A DNA stretch of 45,001 nt from an uncultured Pirellulaceae bacterium (GCA_938036435.1 CALHPU010000078.1:1-45001), one strand, 5' to 3'; counted from the stretch's first letter, positions 8,404 to 18,341 are shown. Numbers and translations: made by a program. Notes: a model not told the origin generated them from the letters alone.

Positions 8404-10860
8404 ATGAATCGATATTCGCGGTGGTTGGTCTATGTGATTTTTTTCTTGTCTGGTGCGGCAGCGCTAGTTTATGAGATTTCATGGTCGCGGCAGTTAGGCT
8501 TGCTGTTTGGCCACACGGTCCACGCTGCTTCGGTTGTGCTCGGAAGTTACTTTGCCGGAATGGCGTTAGGTTACTCTGTCGGCGGTTACTTGACCGCGCG
8601 CGTGCGGCCTTTGATGGGGTACGCTGTTGCGGAGTTGGTGGTGGCGGTTTGGGCATTTGCGATTCCGTCGATTCTGCAATGGTCTGAATCACCAGGCGTC
8701 GCAGGCTGGCTTACCCATGAATCTTTCATCTGGCAAATTGCCTTAAGGGCCAGTTTCAGTTTTGTTTTGCTGCTTCCGGCCACAATTGCCCTTGGCGTTA
8801 CCTTACCAATGATGACGGCCTGGTTGGCAGCAGGGCGCTCAATGGCAGATCCCGAAAAGGCAAGCCTTGTATCTCAAGCCTATGCGGTCAATACGGCCGG
8901 GGCTCTTCTGGGAGTGACCGTCGCTACGTTTTGGATGTTGGTCAACTGTGGTGTCTGTGGAAGTTCTTACGTTGCTGCGGCAGTTTCTGTTGTCTGTGCC
9001 GTTGCTGCACTTGCTGTTGGACGACTCGCAATAACGATAGACAATTTCGAAAACCAATCAGATGTTAAAAGTTCGGGACACCTAGCCGGGCCAGATGATT
9101 CAAACGAGGTGAGTTTAATGTTGGGCCGGTTGAGGCTGGCTGCTGTCGTGACTGGTTTCTCGACGTTGGCACTTCAAGTTTTGTATACACGAATGTTCTC
9201 ATTAGTTTTCCACAACAGCACCTATACGTTTGGAATCGTCGTCGCAGTGTTCCTTGCCGCACTTTCTTTAGGCGCCGCTTGCGCTTCTCGAATAAATAGT
9301 GTAATCGATCAAAAAACCATCCCGCGGTGCGCAGGTTGGGCGCTGGCAGGTGCGGCAATCTATGTAGTGGTTTCGATACCACTGTTTGTGGCTTTGACAA
9401 ACCTCGACTACTTTCGTTTTGGTGAAGGTTTTACGCAGTACATGTTTGGCGCGACGGGCTTGGTGTTGATCGTAGTGGGGCCGGGGGTTTTTCTAGCGGG
9501 TGCCGTTTTGCCTTTGATTTGGAGAGTTGCTGGCGAATTTGATGACGATGCTGGCCGGGTCGTTGGACAACTGACTTCAGCCAATACTATCGCTGCTGCT
9601 GCCGGTGCGATGGTCGCCAGTTTTATGGTTTTACCTTTGGTGGGGTTGTGGACAGGATTTGTCTTTGTTGCGGGACTGGTCCTAGCAATCGCCGTCATGT
9701 TTCTGTCGATTGAGCTTGTGATGGCGCGCTGGTTGTGGGTTGTGTGTGTGTGGTCCATTCTTGCGGCAGTGACCATGTTTAGCCCCACCGAATCAGGAGC
9801 CGCGCATCGGGATGGCGAGGAGACCATTGCTCGCTGGCATTCAGCCTATGGATGGATCGACCTTGTGAAGAGCGGTACTTCCAGATCCGCTAGGTCGGTG
9901 GGCAGACGAGCTGAGGTCTACAAGATTCGGCAAAATCTTCACTATCGTTTTGGTAAAACGGGCAGCAACGCCCGCGAGTACCGGCAGGCGCACCTTCCGC
10001 TGCTGATGCATGACAGCCCTCGGGATGTGCTGTTTCTGGGTCTCGGTACTGGTTTGACCGCCGGTGGTGCGATTGTTCATCAAGAAGTCCAAAGCGTAAC
10101 GGCGGTAGAGCTGATCCCTGAAGTGGTTGAGGCTGCGCGGGAGTTGGCTGCTTATAATTTCAATGTGGTTGATCATGCCAAGTCTCACGTTGTGTGTGAT
10201 GATGGCAGGCACTTTTTGCTGGCGACCGACGAAAATTTTGACGTAATTGTTTCTGACCTTTTTGTACCTTGGGAAAGTGAGTCAGGGTATCTTTATACTG
10301 TTGAGCACTACGAGGTGGCCGCCACGCGACTGAAAGAGGGTGGGCTGTTTTGCCAATGGTTGCCCCTGTATCAGGTTGGCGAGGCTGAATTTGAATCCAT
10401 TGCCAGCAGTTTCGCCAAGGTGTTTCCATCGGTGACGTTGTGGTGGGGAAAGCTGGCTGGCTCACGCGGGCCGGTGATTGCATTGGTGGGGAAGTTTGAC
10501 CAAGTTCATATTGATTCGAAGGCCGTTGACATGCGGATTGCAAAGTTAGGCGATTTAATTGAGGTTGATCCCTCGATGGCTAATACGGGTTTGCTGGTTG
10601 ATCATTTTATTGGGCGATGGGAAGTGGCGAACGCTTCGGAGTCGGTGTTGCTGAATCGCGACGAGTATCCTGTTGTTGAATTTTCAACGCCCGTTTCCAA
10701 TCGTGATCGAAAGTTGATTTCAGGGGCAGTATTTGAGGATTATTATCAAAAAGTGCTTTGCAGATTGTCCATGGAACATTTAAGTGTTGACGGTAAGACG
10801 GTTTCGAATCCCGAGCAGTTAAAAAAGCGGCAGTCACTGCTGCTCTTTGGCGGACGGTAG
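8404..10860 (+). CDS. Second MFS-spermidine synthase fusion protein
   Basis: An 818-residue membrane protein from the ATG at 8404, chosen because the first membrane segment (YVIFFLSGAAALVYEISWSR) begins straight after it, as in this family. The N-terminal part has many hydrophobic segments. The C-terminal SpeE-like domain shows FLGLGTGLTAGG, AVELIPEVVEAAREL, CDDGRHFL and IVSDLFVPWES, followed by GGLFCQWLPLY. Compared with the protein at 858-3023, the glycine loop is closer to the canonical form and there is a longer membrane part. The kinase gene at 10874 starts 13 bases downstream with its own Shine-Dalgarno-like GGGAG, so the two probably form an operon. Reaction and substrate are unknown; a methyl- or aminopropyl-transfer reaction is possible by fold. 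Confidence 0.85.
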   Translation: MNRYSRWLVYVIFFLSGAAALVYEISWSRQLGLLFGHTVHAASVVLGSYFAGMALGYSVGGYLTARVRPLMGYAVAELVVAVWAFAIPSILQWSESPGVAGWLTHESFIWQIALRASFSFVLLLPATIALGVTLPMMTAWLAAGRSMADPEKASLVSQAYAVNTAGALLGVTVATFWMLVNCGVCGSSYVAAAVSVVCAVAALAVGRLAITIDNFENQSDVKSSGHLAGPDDSNEVSLMLGRLRLAAVVTGFSTLALQVLYTRMFSLVFHNSTYTFGIVVAVFLAALSLGAACASRINSVIDQKTIPRCAGWALAGAAIYVVVSIPLFVALTNLDYFRFGEGFTQYMFGATGLVLIVVGPGVFLAGAVLPLIWRVAGEFDDDAGRVVGQLTSANTIAAAAGAMVASFMVLPLVGLWTGFVFVAGLVLAIAVMFLSIELVMARWLWVVCVWSILAAVTMFSPTESGAAHRDGEETIARWHSAYGWIDLVKSGTSRSARSVGRRAEVYKIRQNLHYRFGKTGSNAREYRQAHLPLLMHDSPRDVLFLGLGTGLTAGGAIVHQEVQSVTAVELIPEVVEAARELAAYNFNVVDHAKSHVVCDDGRHFLLATDENFDVIVSDLFVPWESESGYLYTVEHYEVAATRLKEGGLFCQWLPLYQVGEAEFESIASSFAKVFPSVTLWWGKLAGSRGPVIALVGKFDQVHIDSKAVDMRIAKLGDLIEVDPSMANTGLLVDHFIGRWEVANASESVLLNRDEYPVVEFSTPVSNRDRKLISGAVFEDYYQKVLCRLSMEHLSVDGKTVSNPEQLKKRQSLLLFGGR

Positions 10861-10873
10861 GGAGCGGCACCGA

Positions 10874-11788
10874 ATGGTAAGAGAGCGATTAAGTGAGGAC
10901 GCGCTTCGTTGGCTTAAGAGCAATGGTATCGATATATCGGAAGTAATTGATATGAGTTGGCCAAGCTCGGGCACGTTCGTTAGTCAAGTGATCCAGAGCG
11001 ACGGAGAACGCTGTTTCCTCAAGCAGTTCAAATGCTCGGACAAGTTTGCTCGCGCGGTCAATGCTTACGAGAACTGGTTGGTTGATTTTGAAGTAAGCGT
11101 TCCGAGGTTGATTTCTGTCGATCGGCCGGGCCTAAGGTTTCTTATGTCCGATGTCGGCGATTGTAGTACTTGGGAGAATCTATCGCCCGATCAACAAGAA
11201 CGCATTCAATTTGAGGCCGGAAAGTTCCTTAAGAAGCTCCATAAGGTTGAGTTTGAAGACAACGACCAAACGCCACTGGGAGAAGCAGTCTTGCGACGGG
11301 CACAGGCGACCTATAAGCGCATGTTGGAACTTCAGGCAGCCGGTTCACAAGAATATTTTGGCGGTACAAGTGTTGAAGAAGTTGCGAACATAGTTTCCGG
11401 CGTTGAAGAGGTGCTGCCTTTGTTGAACCTTTGCAAGAGAGTTCCTTGCCATCGAGACTTTTGGAGACGTAACTGGATTTGGCCTCGCAACGAAGGTAAG
11501 ACGTGTGACGAAGTGAGTTTCCGAGTTATTGACTTTGAACATGCTCGGCCGGACCTGTTTTTGTTTGACATGATGAAGAACTGGTCTGATTGCTGGCTAG
11601 AAAGTGCGGGACTTGAGAGCGCTTTCTGGGATGGCTACGGCAGAATGCTAGACGACCAAGAGCGGCTGTTGCTGCATCGGTGTGGTGCACTACATGCGAT
11701 ACAAACGATTCTCTGGGCCAACGAGCATCAACAGACTGAACTGTTGTCACAAGGGCAGGCGTTGTTGGCTGCGATAAATAGGCGATAG
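10874..11788 (+). CDS. APH/lipopolysaccharide-kinase-like phosphotransferase
   Basis: The preferred ATG at 10874 gives 304 residues and follows GGGAG (10860-10864) by about 9 bases; an upstream in-frame start at 10847 overlaps the previous gene. The protein has a small-molecule kinase fold: FLKQF near residue 50 supplies the ATP-binding lysine, CHRDFWRRNW at about 192-201 the catalytic loop, and VIDFEHARPD at about 218-227 the metal-binding aspartate. This resembles aminoglycoside/choline/LPS kinases rather than protein kinases. The substrate cannot be read from sequence. Its position directly behind the MFS-spermidine synthase gene suggests a shared pathway, perhaps modification of a polyamine-like or envelope molecule, but that is inference. 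The closing bases are followed by the terminator of the convergent regulator gene. Confidence 0.8.
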   Translation: MVRERLSEDALRWLKSNGIDISEVIDMSWPSSGTFVSQVIQSDGERCFLKQFKCSDKFARAVNAYENWLVDFEVSVPRLISVDRPGLRFLMSDVGDCSTWENLSPDQQERIQFEAGKFLKKLHKVEFEDNDQTPLGEAVLRRAQATYKRMLELQAAGSQEYFGGTSVEEVANIVSGVEEVLPLLNLCKRVPCHRDFWRRNWIWPRNEGKTCDEVSFRVIDFEHARPDLFLFDMMKNWSDCWLESAGLESAFWDGYGRMLDDQERLLLHRCGALHAIQTILWANEHQQTELLSQGQALLAAINRR

Positions 11789-11815
11789 GCGATAAGGCAC
11801 TTGCTACCGCGCACG

Positions 11816-11847
11816 AAAAAAACCACTGCAAGGGTCAGTTGCAGTGG
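11816..11847 (-). terminator. Rho-independent terminator of the HTH-receiver gene
   Basis: A perfect 9-bp stem, CCACTGCAA (11823-11831) with TTGCAGTGG (11839-11847) and a 7-base loop. Reading the minus strand, it is followed by a run of seven T (11822-11816). It lies 88 bases beyond the stop of the minus-strand regulator. On the plus strand it could also stop the kinase transcript but has no T tract there. Confidence 0.85.
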
Positions 11848-11934
11848 CTTGAGCGAAAGACGGCGTATCTATCTATATCTTTGGATTCGACTCAAAAACT
11901 TGGCGGCGAAGTCGAGCTTAGCTTAATTGGGGGT

Positions 11935-12507
11935 CTAAACCAATTCTTTCAAGCTTCCAATGAGTGTTCGAAGTCGTTCGGCAAGCAAGCTGGCGTCGAA
12001 TGGCTTCTTAAATGTCTCGTTGATCGCTGAACGATCGAAGGAAATTGGATTTCCATCATCGGGCAGCAATGCGATCAGAATCGTTTCAGAGAAATCGGGA
12101 TTCTTACGCAGGTTTTGGCAAATCTGCATCGCTTCAACTTTTCCGATGGAAAAGTCAGTGATGATGCAGTCGGGGTGAAAACTCTCGGCTTGAATTCCCG
12201 CCTCAAAACCACTAGCAGCAACTGCTACTTTGAATGATTTCTCTGGTGGAAGTTCGCGCTTGAGATTTTCGATAAGTACCTGATCTTGAGCGACAATCAA
12301 AATTTTTGCCATCGCTTCATCTTCTAAGTCTCCCAAAGGCATTCCATGCTCTTTGAGGAATTTGATCAGGTATTCGCGTGGGATACGACGGTCTTGTGAT
12401 CCGGGGATCCGGTAACCTTTAAGGCGACCAGAATCGAACCACTTGCTGACCGTGCGCGGGGCCACTTTACAGATCTTGGCGACCTGTCCAGTTGTGAACA
12501 CCTTCAT
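11935..12507 (-). CDS. HTH (excisionase/MerR-type) and receiver-domain regulator
   Basis: This 190-residue protein has an N-terminal winged-helix DNA-binding domain of the BldC/excisionase type (residues 1-56: TTGQVAKICKVAPRTVSKWF, then GRLKGYRIPGSQDRRIP). A receiver-like domain follows at about 67-187. D118 in CIITDFS is the candidate phospho-acceptor and K168 in KKPFD the conserved lysine. The usual acidic pair at the end of the first strand is reduced to QD (residues 74-75), so phosphorylation is uncertain. A HTH-first, receiver-second order is the reverse of ordinary response regulators and is seen in planctomycetes. No histidine kinase is nearby. A 656-base non-coding stretch lies upstream. 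Confidence 0.85.
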   Translation of the reverse strand: MKVFTTGQVAKICKVAPRTVSKWFDSGRLKGYRIPGSQDRRIPREYLIKFLKEHGMPLGDLEDEAMAKILIVAQDQVLIENLKRELPPEKSFKVAVAASGFEAGIQAESFHPDCIITDFSIGKVEAMQICQNLRKNPDFSETILIALLPDDGNPISFDRSAINETFKKPFDASLLAERLRTLIGSLKELV

Positions 12508-13163
12508 CGCAGGCTCTCCATAAACACTTTGAATCGTCTTTCGCTACACATCCTGACTGCCGTCAAAAGTATGTAACTGTCTATCCCAATGACTGCTCGT
12601 GCACTCATCTGGGTCGGGATAAACCATTTCGCTTCTTAAGGTGAATTCTGTATCCGTACATCCTTCACCGTTACGACATCGTCTGGTTGCTAGATTCAAC
12701 ATCGTGATAAATCGGAAACATCGTTGATAAACGAATAATCGCTATCGATCCAATCGACACGACCGTCAAAGTTTTGCAAACAGTGGCGGAGACATCGCCT
12801 AGAGAGAAACAAACCGGTCGTTGTTCGTCGGGTCAGACGTAACGCCGTTTAGAAGACAGCCCTACCATCAAATGATGGCAGGTTGCCGAATTTGAACCCC
12901 CCCGGGTTAGGTGATAATTTGCGGTTGCCTTGAAAATGAATCTTTGGCGTTAGCCAATGATGACAACTGCGAATCACTTACCTGCCTTATGTTTCGTTTA
13001 TTCGGGGGGTAATTCTTTAGAACGATTTACCAATCATGCCGTATGAGAGCAGTAAAATGTCTCAAACGCTTGCACCAGTCGCTTCTGATGCCCCAATTGC
13101 AAGCGTTTTCCCAGATCGTGGGCGAGTACTGGCACTGCTGTCGAGGAAGATATTTTTTAGAGA
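12508..13163. other. Long intergenic region upstream of the regulator
   Basis: No gene is supported in these 656 bases. Notable features: a short hairpin CCATCA-AA-TGATGG near 12866-12880, a run of seven C in AACCCCCCCGGGTT near 12895-12908, and the inverted repeat listed at 13064-13108. The 14-mer TTTGGCGTTAGCCA near 12950 recurs near 44772. A 54-codon open frame from 13036 overlaps the next gene on the other strand and shows no sign of being real. A long 5' leader or a small RNA is possible but not shown. Confidence 0.4.
13064..13108. repeat. 11-bp inverted repeat, possible terminator hairpin
   Basis: AAACGCTTGCA at 13064-13074 is perfectly complementary to TGCAAGCGTTT at 13098-13108, separated by 23 bases. 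It lies 56 bases past the stop of the minus-strand membrane protein (13164). No long T tract follows on that strand, so its role as terminator is uncertain. Confidence 0.5.
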
Positions 13164-13751
13164 TTATTGCTCACGCAATTGGTTCTCGCGGATCGGGTAA
13201 CTCATAAGCAGCGTCAGCTCGCCCTCTTCAACGTTACCACGTTGGATGTTTGCCTTGTTAAAGGTAAACCCGAAGGCGGCAGCTTGCCCCGTATTTCCGT
13301 CGGCAACATACACAATAGACTGTGCCGGTATCGTGCCGCCGCGGTTGTTGAACTCAAAATTGCCTGTCGTCATCACCAAATCCGCGTCTTGACCTTCCTT
13401 GCCACCACCTAGAGCGGCCAGCACATTAGTCCGGTAGACGCCCCCAAGCTCGTTGGTCCTGTTGTTGATCAGCCAGCATTGCAGATTGCCATTGAGATGA
13501 TCAAGGATATAGACCGCTTCATCGCCGTTGTTGACCAATCCGGTTGCTAGCGAAACTGTTTTGCCCGTCGAAGATGCGCTGGCATGTAATTTCAGTAAAT
13601 CAAAATCCGAACCTTTTGCCAATGAGAGCCCCATCCCCAGCATAACGCCCGCCGCCACAAGAGCAGAGGCAAGCAAGCCGCCTAGTAGAACCAATCGGAC
13701 GTCGTTTTTGGAGACGTTGTTTTTGGGGACGTTGTTTTTGGTTTGACTCAT
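13164..13751 (-). CDS. Single-pass membrane protein of unknown function
   Basis: The ATG at 13751 (195 residues) is preferred to the upstream in-frame start at 13784 because GGAG sits 6-10 bases before it. The protein starts MSQTKNNVPKNNVSKNDV, has one membrane segment (LVLLGGLLASALVAAGVMLGMG, about residues 20-41), and a soluble extracytoplasmic part of about 150 residues with no recognised motif. It contains phrases such as TGLVNNGDEAVYILDHLNG and NRGGTIPAQSIVYVADG. The latter part may fold as a beta-rich domain. Three 15-bp repeats encode the N-terminal tail. It is divergent from the ThuA gene. No function is assigned. Confidence 0.75.
   Translation of the reverse strand: MSQTKNNVPKNNVSKNDVRLVLLGGLLASALVAAGVMLGMGLSLAKGSDFDLLKLHASASSTGKTVSLATGLVNNGDEAVYILDHLNGNLQCWLINNRTNELGGVYRTNVLAALGGGKEGQDADLVMTTGNFEFNNRGGTIPAQSIVYVADGNTGQAAAFGFTFNKANIQRGNVEEGELTLLMSYPIRENQLREQ
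13698..13742 (-). repeat. Three 15-bp tandem repeats in the N-terminal tail
   Basis: Units at 13698-13712, 13713-13727 and 13728-13742 differ by only one to three bases and encode the pattern KNNV-P/S-KNNV/KNDV just before the membrane segment. The length is a multiple of three, so copy-number change keeps the frame. Confidence 0.8.
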
Positions 13752-13985
13752 TTGAGATCTCCACAGTGTTGGCCACGTTGGCAAAAAATCTAATCCCGTG
13801 AATTATAACCGCTGCGGGAGAAGAGAACAGACACCCGGATAATGGTTTGCCTTTCTTTTGTTGTTCGATGGCTGATACACTCAATAGAAGATGGCTATGA
13901 TGGGAACCTCCAAGCGTTGGTTACCTGACGCCAGAATTCGCCCGTTGCCAAGTTCTTTACCGTTACTATTTCGATCGGTTTCGCC

Positions 13986-15011
13986 ATGACCCGTAAGTAC
14001 TTCCTTTTTGCGTTTCTGATCTTTATCGCTTCTGGATGTGTAACCGATGTGCAGGAAAGTTCTGACGCCGTGAAAGCTAGTGTGGACGCTCTGCTGCCAT
14101 TGAAAGCGCTGATCGTCGACGGGCAGAACAAGTATCATCCCGCGTGGCCGAAAACTACGCAGATGATGAAGCAGTACCTTGAGGAGACTGGTTTGTTCTC
14201 CGTTGATGTCGAGCGCACGAAATATTTACTCGATGGCGGCCAAGAAAAGGACTGGCCGCTCAATGATGGCGTCGAACGGGAAGACTTAAAGCAGCCTAAA
14301 GCAGATCCGGGTTTTTCTCCGGAGTTCTCCAAGTACGATTTAGTGATTGTCAATTTTGGCAACGCGGCTGCCAAATGGCCCGACGCCACTGAGCAAGCTT
14401 TTGAGAAATTCATGAGTGGCGGAGGAGGTCTGTTCGTCGTACATGCAGCCGACAATTGCTTTCCTCACTGGAAAGAATTCAATTTGATGACGGGCTTGGG
14501 CGGTTGGGGTGGGCGAACAGAGAAGGATGGTCCCTACGTATATCTAGACGACAGCGAGAAGCTGGTGCGTGATATGTCGGCAGGAAGTGGCGGGGATCAT
14601 GGCCCGCAGCATACGTTCGAAGTCGTGATTCGAGAAGAACATCCAATCACCAAAGGATTGCCGCAGGCTTGGATGCACGTGCAGGATGAACTGTATCAAA
14701 AGTTGCGAGGCCCGGCGGAGAACATGACGGTTCTGGCGACTGCCTACTCTGATAAGGAATTCAAAGGGACTCAGCGTCATGAACCAATGGCGATGGCGAT
14801 CGACTACAAAGAAGGCCGTGTCTTTCATTTGGCTTTGGGTCACGCAGACTACTCTTTCGAATGCGTCGCAATGATCACATTGATTAAGCGCGGCTGTGAA
14901 TGGGCTGCGGTCGGTAGAGTAACTCAAACAAAGATTCCTGATGACTTTCCCGGACGAGACAAACCATCGAAACGCGATTTTGTGATCAAAGAAGTGGCGA
15001 CTGCCAAATAA
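13986..15011 (+). CDS. ThuA-domain lipoprotein
   Basis: This 341-residue protein starts with a hydrophobic leader and a lipobox-like IASGC near residue 18, so it is probably a membrane lipoprotein. The rest is a ThuA-like (class I glutamine amidotransferase-like fold) domain: KALIVDGQNKYHPAW at the start, YDLVIVNFG, GGGGLFVVHAADNCF, then GGDHGPQHTFEVVIREEHPI and VFHLALGHADYSF. ThuA was named from trehalose utilisation and is linked to sugar or glycan metabolism in planctomycetes, where many copies occur; the biochemical activity here is not known. It converges on eno, with the terminator hairpin in between. Confidence 0.85.
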   Translation: MTRKYFLFAFLIFIASGCVTDVQESSDAVKASVDALLPLKALIVDGQNKYHPAWPKTTQMMKQYLEETGLFSVDVERTKYLLDGGQEKDWPLNDGVEREDLKQPKADPGFSPEFSKYDLVIVNFGNAAAKWPDATEQAFEKFMSGGGGLFVVHAADNCFPHWKEFNLMTGLGGWGGRTEKDGPYVYLDDSEKLVRDMSAGSGGDHGPQHTFEVVIREEHPITKGLPQAWMHVQDELYQKLRGPAENMTVLATAYSDKEFKGTQRHEPMAMAIDYKEGRVFHLALGHADYSFECVAMITLIKRGCEWAAVGRVTQTKIPDDFPGRDKPSKRDFVIKEVATAK

Positions 15012-15056
15012 AACGGGCGCGATTGCCCAGATGGTCAATCTGATCATGCGCTAAAC

Positions 15057-15093
15057 AAAAAAAGCCCATCCCACGTTGTGCGCGGGATGAGCT
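15057..15093 (-). terminator. Rho-independent terminator of eno
   Basis: On the minus strand AGCTCATCCC (15093-15084) pairs with GGGATGGGCT (15072-15063), one pair being G-U, and is followed by seven T (15063-15057). It lies 61 bases beyond the eno stop. It sits 46 bases past the convergent thuA stop, so it may work both ways, though the plus-strand T tract is poor. Confidence 0.85.
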
Positions 15094-15153
15094 TTATGAT
15101 TCTTATCACCTTTAGCTACGCCTTGAGTTGGCGTTGACGGCGAGCTAGAGAGC

Positions 15154-16488
<1,335 letters not shown>

Positions 16489-16658
16489 TTAATAGGCAAA
16501 CTTCGGCCTTGAAGCGGGCATTGTTATTGAATCCACGAAATTGTGGAAGGGGCCAGATTTCCCTTTGCCGCATTTTGCGTCTAACGAAAACGAGACCTTT
16601 CTTCTACAATTCGTGCCATTGAGATTCTTTCACCAGATACCCAATTGCGAGGCCAACG

Positions 16659-17252
16659 TTGTTCACCGGTCTAGTCGAAGAAAAAGGTGCTGTTAGACAA
16701 CTTAAGCTGCTAGGCAACGCGTGTGATATTTCCGTTCACGCACCGCTGGTCTCTCGGGACGCGAACTTGGGAGACAGTATCGCGATCAACGGTTGTTGTT
16801 TGACGGTCGTCCAAGCAGCGAGCGACGTACTGACATTTCAGGCGGGCAGCGAAACGCTCAGCCGAACGAATCTGGGTGAATTGATCCAAGACAGCCCGGT
16901 GAACCTCGAGAGGGCGCTGCAAGTTGGGCAACGCATGGGCGGCCATTATGTCTCCGGCCATGTCGATTGTTTGGCGACGGTGGATGAGCGGAATGATGAT
17001 GGAGAGTGGGCGAAGTTTTGGTTTAAGGTACCGCCGGAGTACACCAAACAAATGGCATCCAAAGGTTCGGTCGCCGTTGATGGAATCAGCCTGACTTTGG
17101 TGGATGTCACTGAGAACCGTTTTAGTGTTGAACTGATTCCGCACACGCTCGATGTGACCACACTTGGTGCACGTCAGGTCGGCGACACCGTTAATATAGA
17201 AACTGACTTGCTTGCCAAATACGTTCAGCAACAACTGAGAACCGAAAACTGA
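16659..17252 (+). CDS. ribE: Riboflavin synthase alpha chain
   Basis: This 197-residue protein catalyses dismutation of two 6,7-dimethyl-8-ribityllumazine molecules to riboflavin. It has the two repeated lumazine-binding barrels: the first starts MFTGLVEEKGAV and contains GDSIAINGCCLTV; the second contains MGGHYVSGHVD and GSVAVDGISLTLV. The start is TTG at 16659, since the invariant FTGLVE follows immediately and GAGG (16649-16652) lies 6 bases upstream. It is first in an operon with rsmA (18-base gap) and the gamma-CA gene. Its stop codon lies within a 14-bp tandem duplication. Confidence 0.96.
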   Translation: MFTGLVEEKGAVRQLKLLGNACDISVHAPLVSRDANLGDSIAINGCCLTVVQAASDVLTFQAGSETLSRTNLGELIQDSPVNLERALQVGQRMGGHYVSGHVDCLATVDERNDDGEWAKFWFKVPPEYTKQMASKGSVAVDGISLTLVDVTENRFSVELIPHTLDVTTLGARQVGDTVNIETDLLAKYVQQQLRTEN

Positions 17253-17263
17253 GAACCGAAAAC
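17236..17263 (+). repeat. 14-bp tandem duplication across the ribE stop
   Basis: TGAGAACCGAAAAC occurs at 17236-17249 and again at 17250-17263. The first copy encodes the last residues of riboflavin synthase; the second begins with its TGA stop. Fourteen is not a multiple of three, so one copy fewer would shift the frame past the present stop. Confidence 0.85.
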
Positions 17264-17270
17264 ATACCAC

Positions 17271-18323
17271 ATGGACAAATCCGACGATCCAACTTATCCA
17301 GCAGAAGCCATTGCCGCCGTTGAGGCGGCTGCTGCCGCTCGAGCAGCCGCTAAAAAGGCCAAAGCGGATGCGAACAAGCCTAAAGTCAATCGCCAAACCG
17401 TCTCTTATTTGTCGCGCCGGTTTGCTGAAGTTGGGCTTAACCCGAACAAGCGGCATGGGCAGAATTTTCTGGTCGATCTTAACCTGATCCAGATGATCGC
17501 CAGCACAGCGAAACTAAATTCCAATGACGTTGTCTTGGAGATCGGGACCGGAATGGGGTCGCTGACAGGATTGATGGCTCTGGAAGCCGGCACGGTTATC
17601 ACCGTTGAGATTGATGAGTATCTTTTTCAGATGGCTAGTGAAGAACTCGAAGAGTTGGACAACGTCATTATGCTGAAGCAGGATGCGCTGAAGAACAAGA
17701 ACAAGATGCACGAGAACGTTATCAATGCCGTAAAAGAACAGCTGGCCATTAACCCTGACCGCGTGTTCAAACTGGCCGCGAATCTTCCCTATAACGTTGC
17801 CACGCCCATTATTTCAAATTTCCTTCGCAGCGAAGTGGTTCCGGCATCAATGTCGGTAACGATCCAGAAGGAATTGGCCGACCGATTGGTGGCCAAGCCC
17901 GGATCAAAGGACTACGGTGCGCTAAGTGTTTGGGTGCAAGGGCTTTGCGACGTGTCTATCGTTCGAGTGATGTCGCCAAAAGTGTTTTGGCCGCGACCAA
18001 AAGTCGATTCGGCCATCATTCATATTGAACACCGACCAGAGCGACGAGCTAGTTTTGCTGACATTGATTTCTTCTACGCATTTGTGAGGGCGATGTTTTT
18101 TCATCGTCGAAAGTTTATGCGTTCGGTGGCTGTCGCCGCGTTCAAGGGGCAATTAGACAAAACGCAAGTTGACGAAGTGTTGGCGGCCGAAAACCATGGA
18201 GCAAACGCTCGGACGGAGGAACTTCAAGGCGTTGAGCTACAAAAACTCTGCGAGGCCTTCCGGCAGAAATTGATTAAGGTTACCGGTCAAGAACGTCCTA
18301 AGATGGCCAATCAGGGAAACTGA
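17271..18323 (+). CDS. rsmA: 16S rRNA (adenine1518/1519-N6)-dimethyltransferase
   Basis: This 350-residue protein is the KsgA/RsmA methyltransferase that dimethylates two adenines in helix 45 of 16S rRNA using S-adenosylmethionine. It shows the family's KRHGQNFLVD (about 60-69), EIGTGMGSLT (90-99) and the NLPYN catalytic motif (171-175). It carries an unusual N-terminal extension of about 45 residues rich in Ala and Lys (EAAAAARAAAKKAKADANKP), likely disordered. It is the second gene of the ribE operon. The start ATG lies in CCACATGG and has no strong Shine-Dalgarno, so translation may depend on coupling to ribE. Confidence 0.94.
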   Translation: MDKSDDPTYPAEAIAAVEAAAAARAAAKKAKADANKPKVNRQTVSYLSRRFAEVGLNPNKRHGQNFLVDLNLIQMIASTAKLNSNDVVLEIGTGMGSLTGLMALEAGTVITVEIDEYLFQMASEELEELDNVIMLKQDALKNKNKMHENVINAVKEQLAINPDRVFKLAANLPYNVATPIISNFLRSEVVPASMSVTIQKELADRLVAKPGSKDYGALSVWVQGLCDVSIVRVMSPKVFWPRPKVDSAIIHIEHRPERRASFADIDFFYAFVRAMFFHRRKFMRSVAVAAFKGQLDKTQVDEVLAAENHGANARTEELQGVELQKLCEAFRQKLIKVTGQERPKMANQGN

Positions 18324-18341
18324 GCTTAGCCAATTGATGCC

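Noticed and set aside
13036-13200. 54-codon plus-strand frame
   Set aside because: Overlaps the 3' end of the membrane-protein gene on the other strand and covers the inverted repeat; no support.
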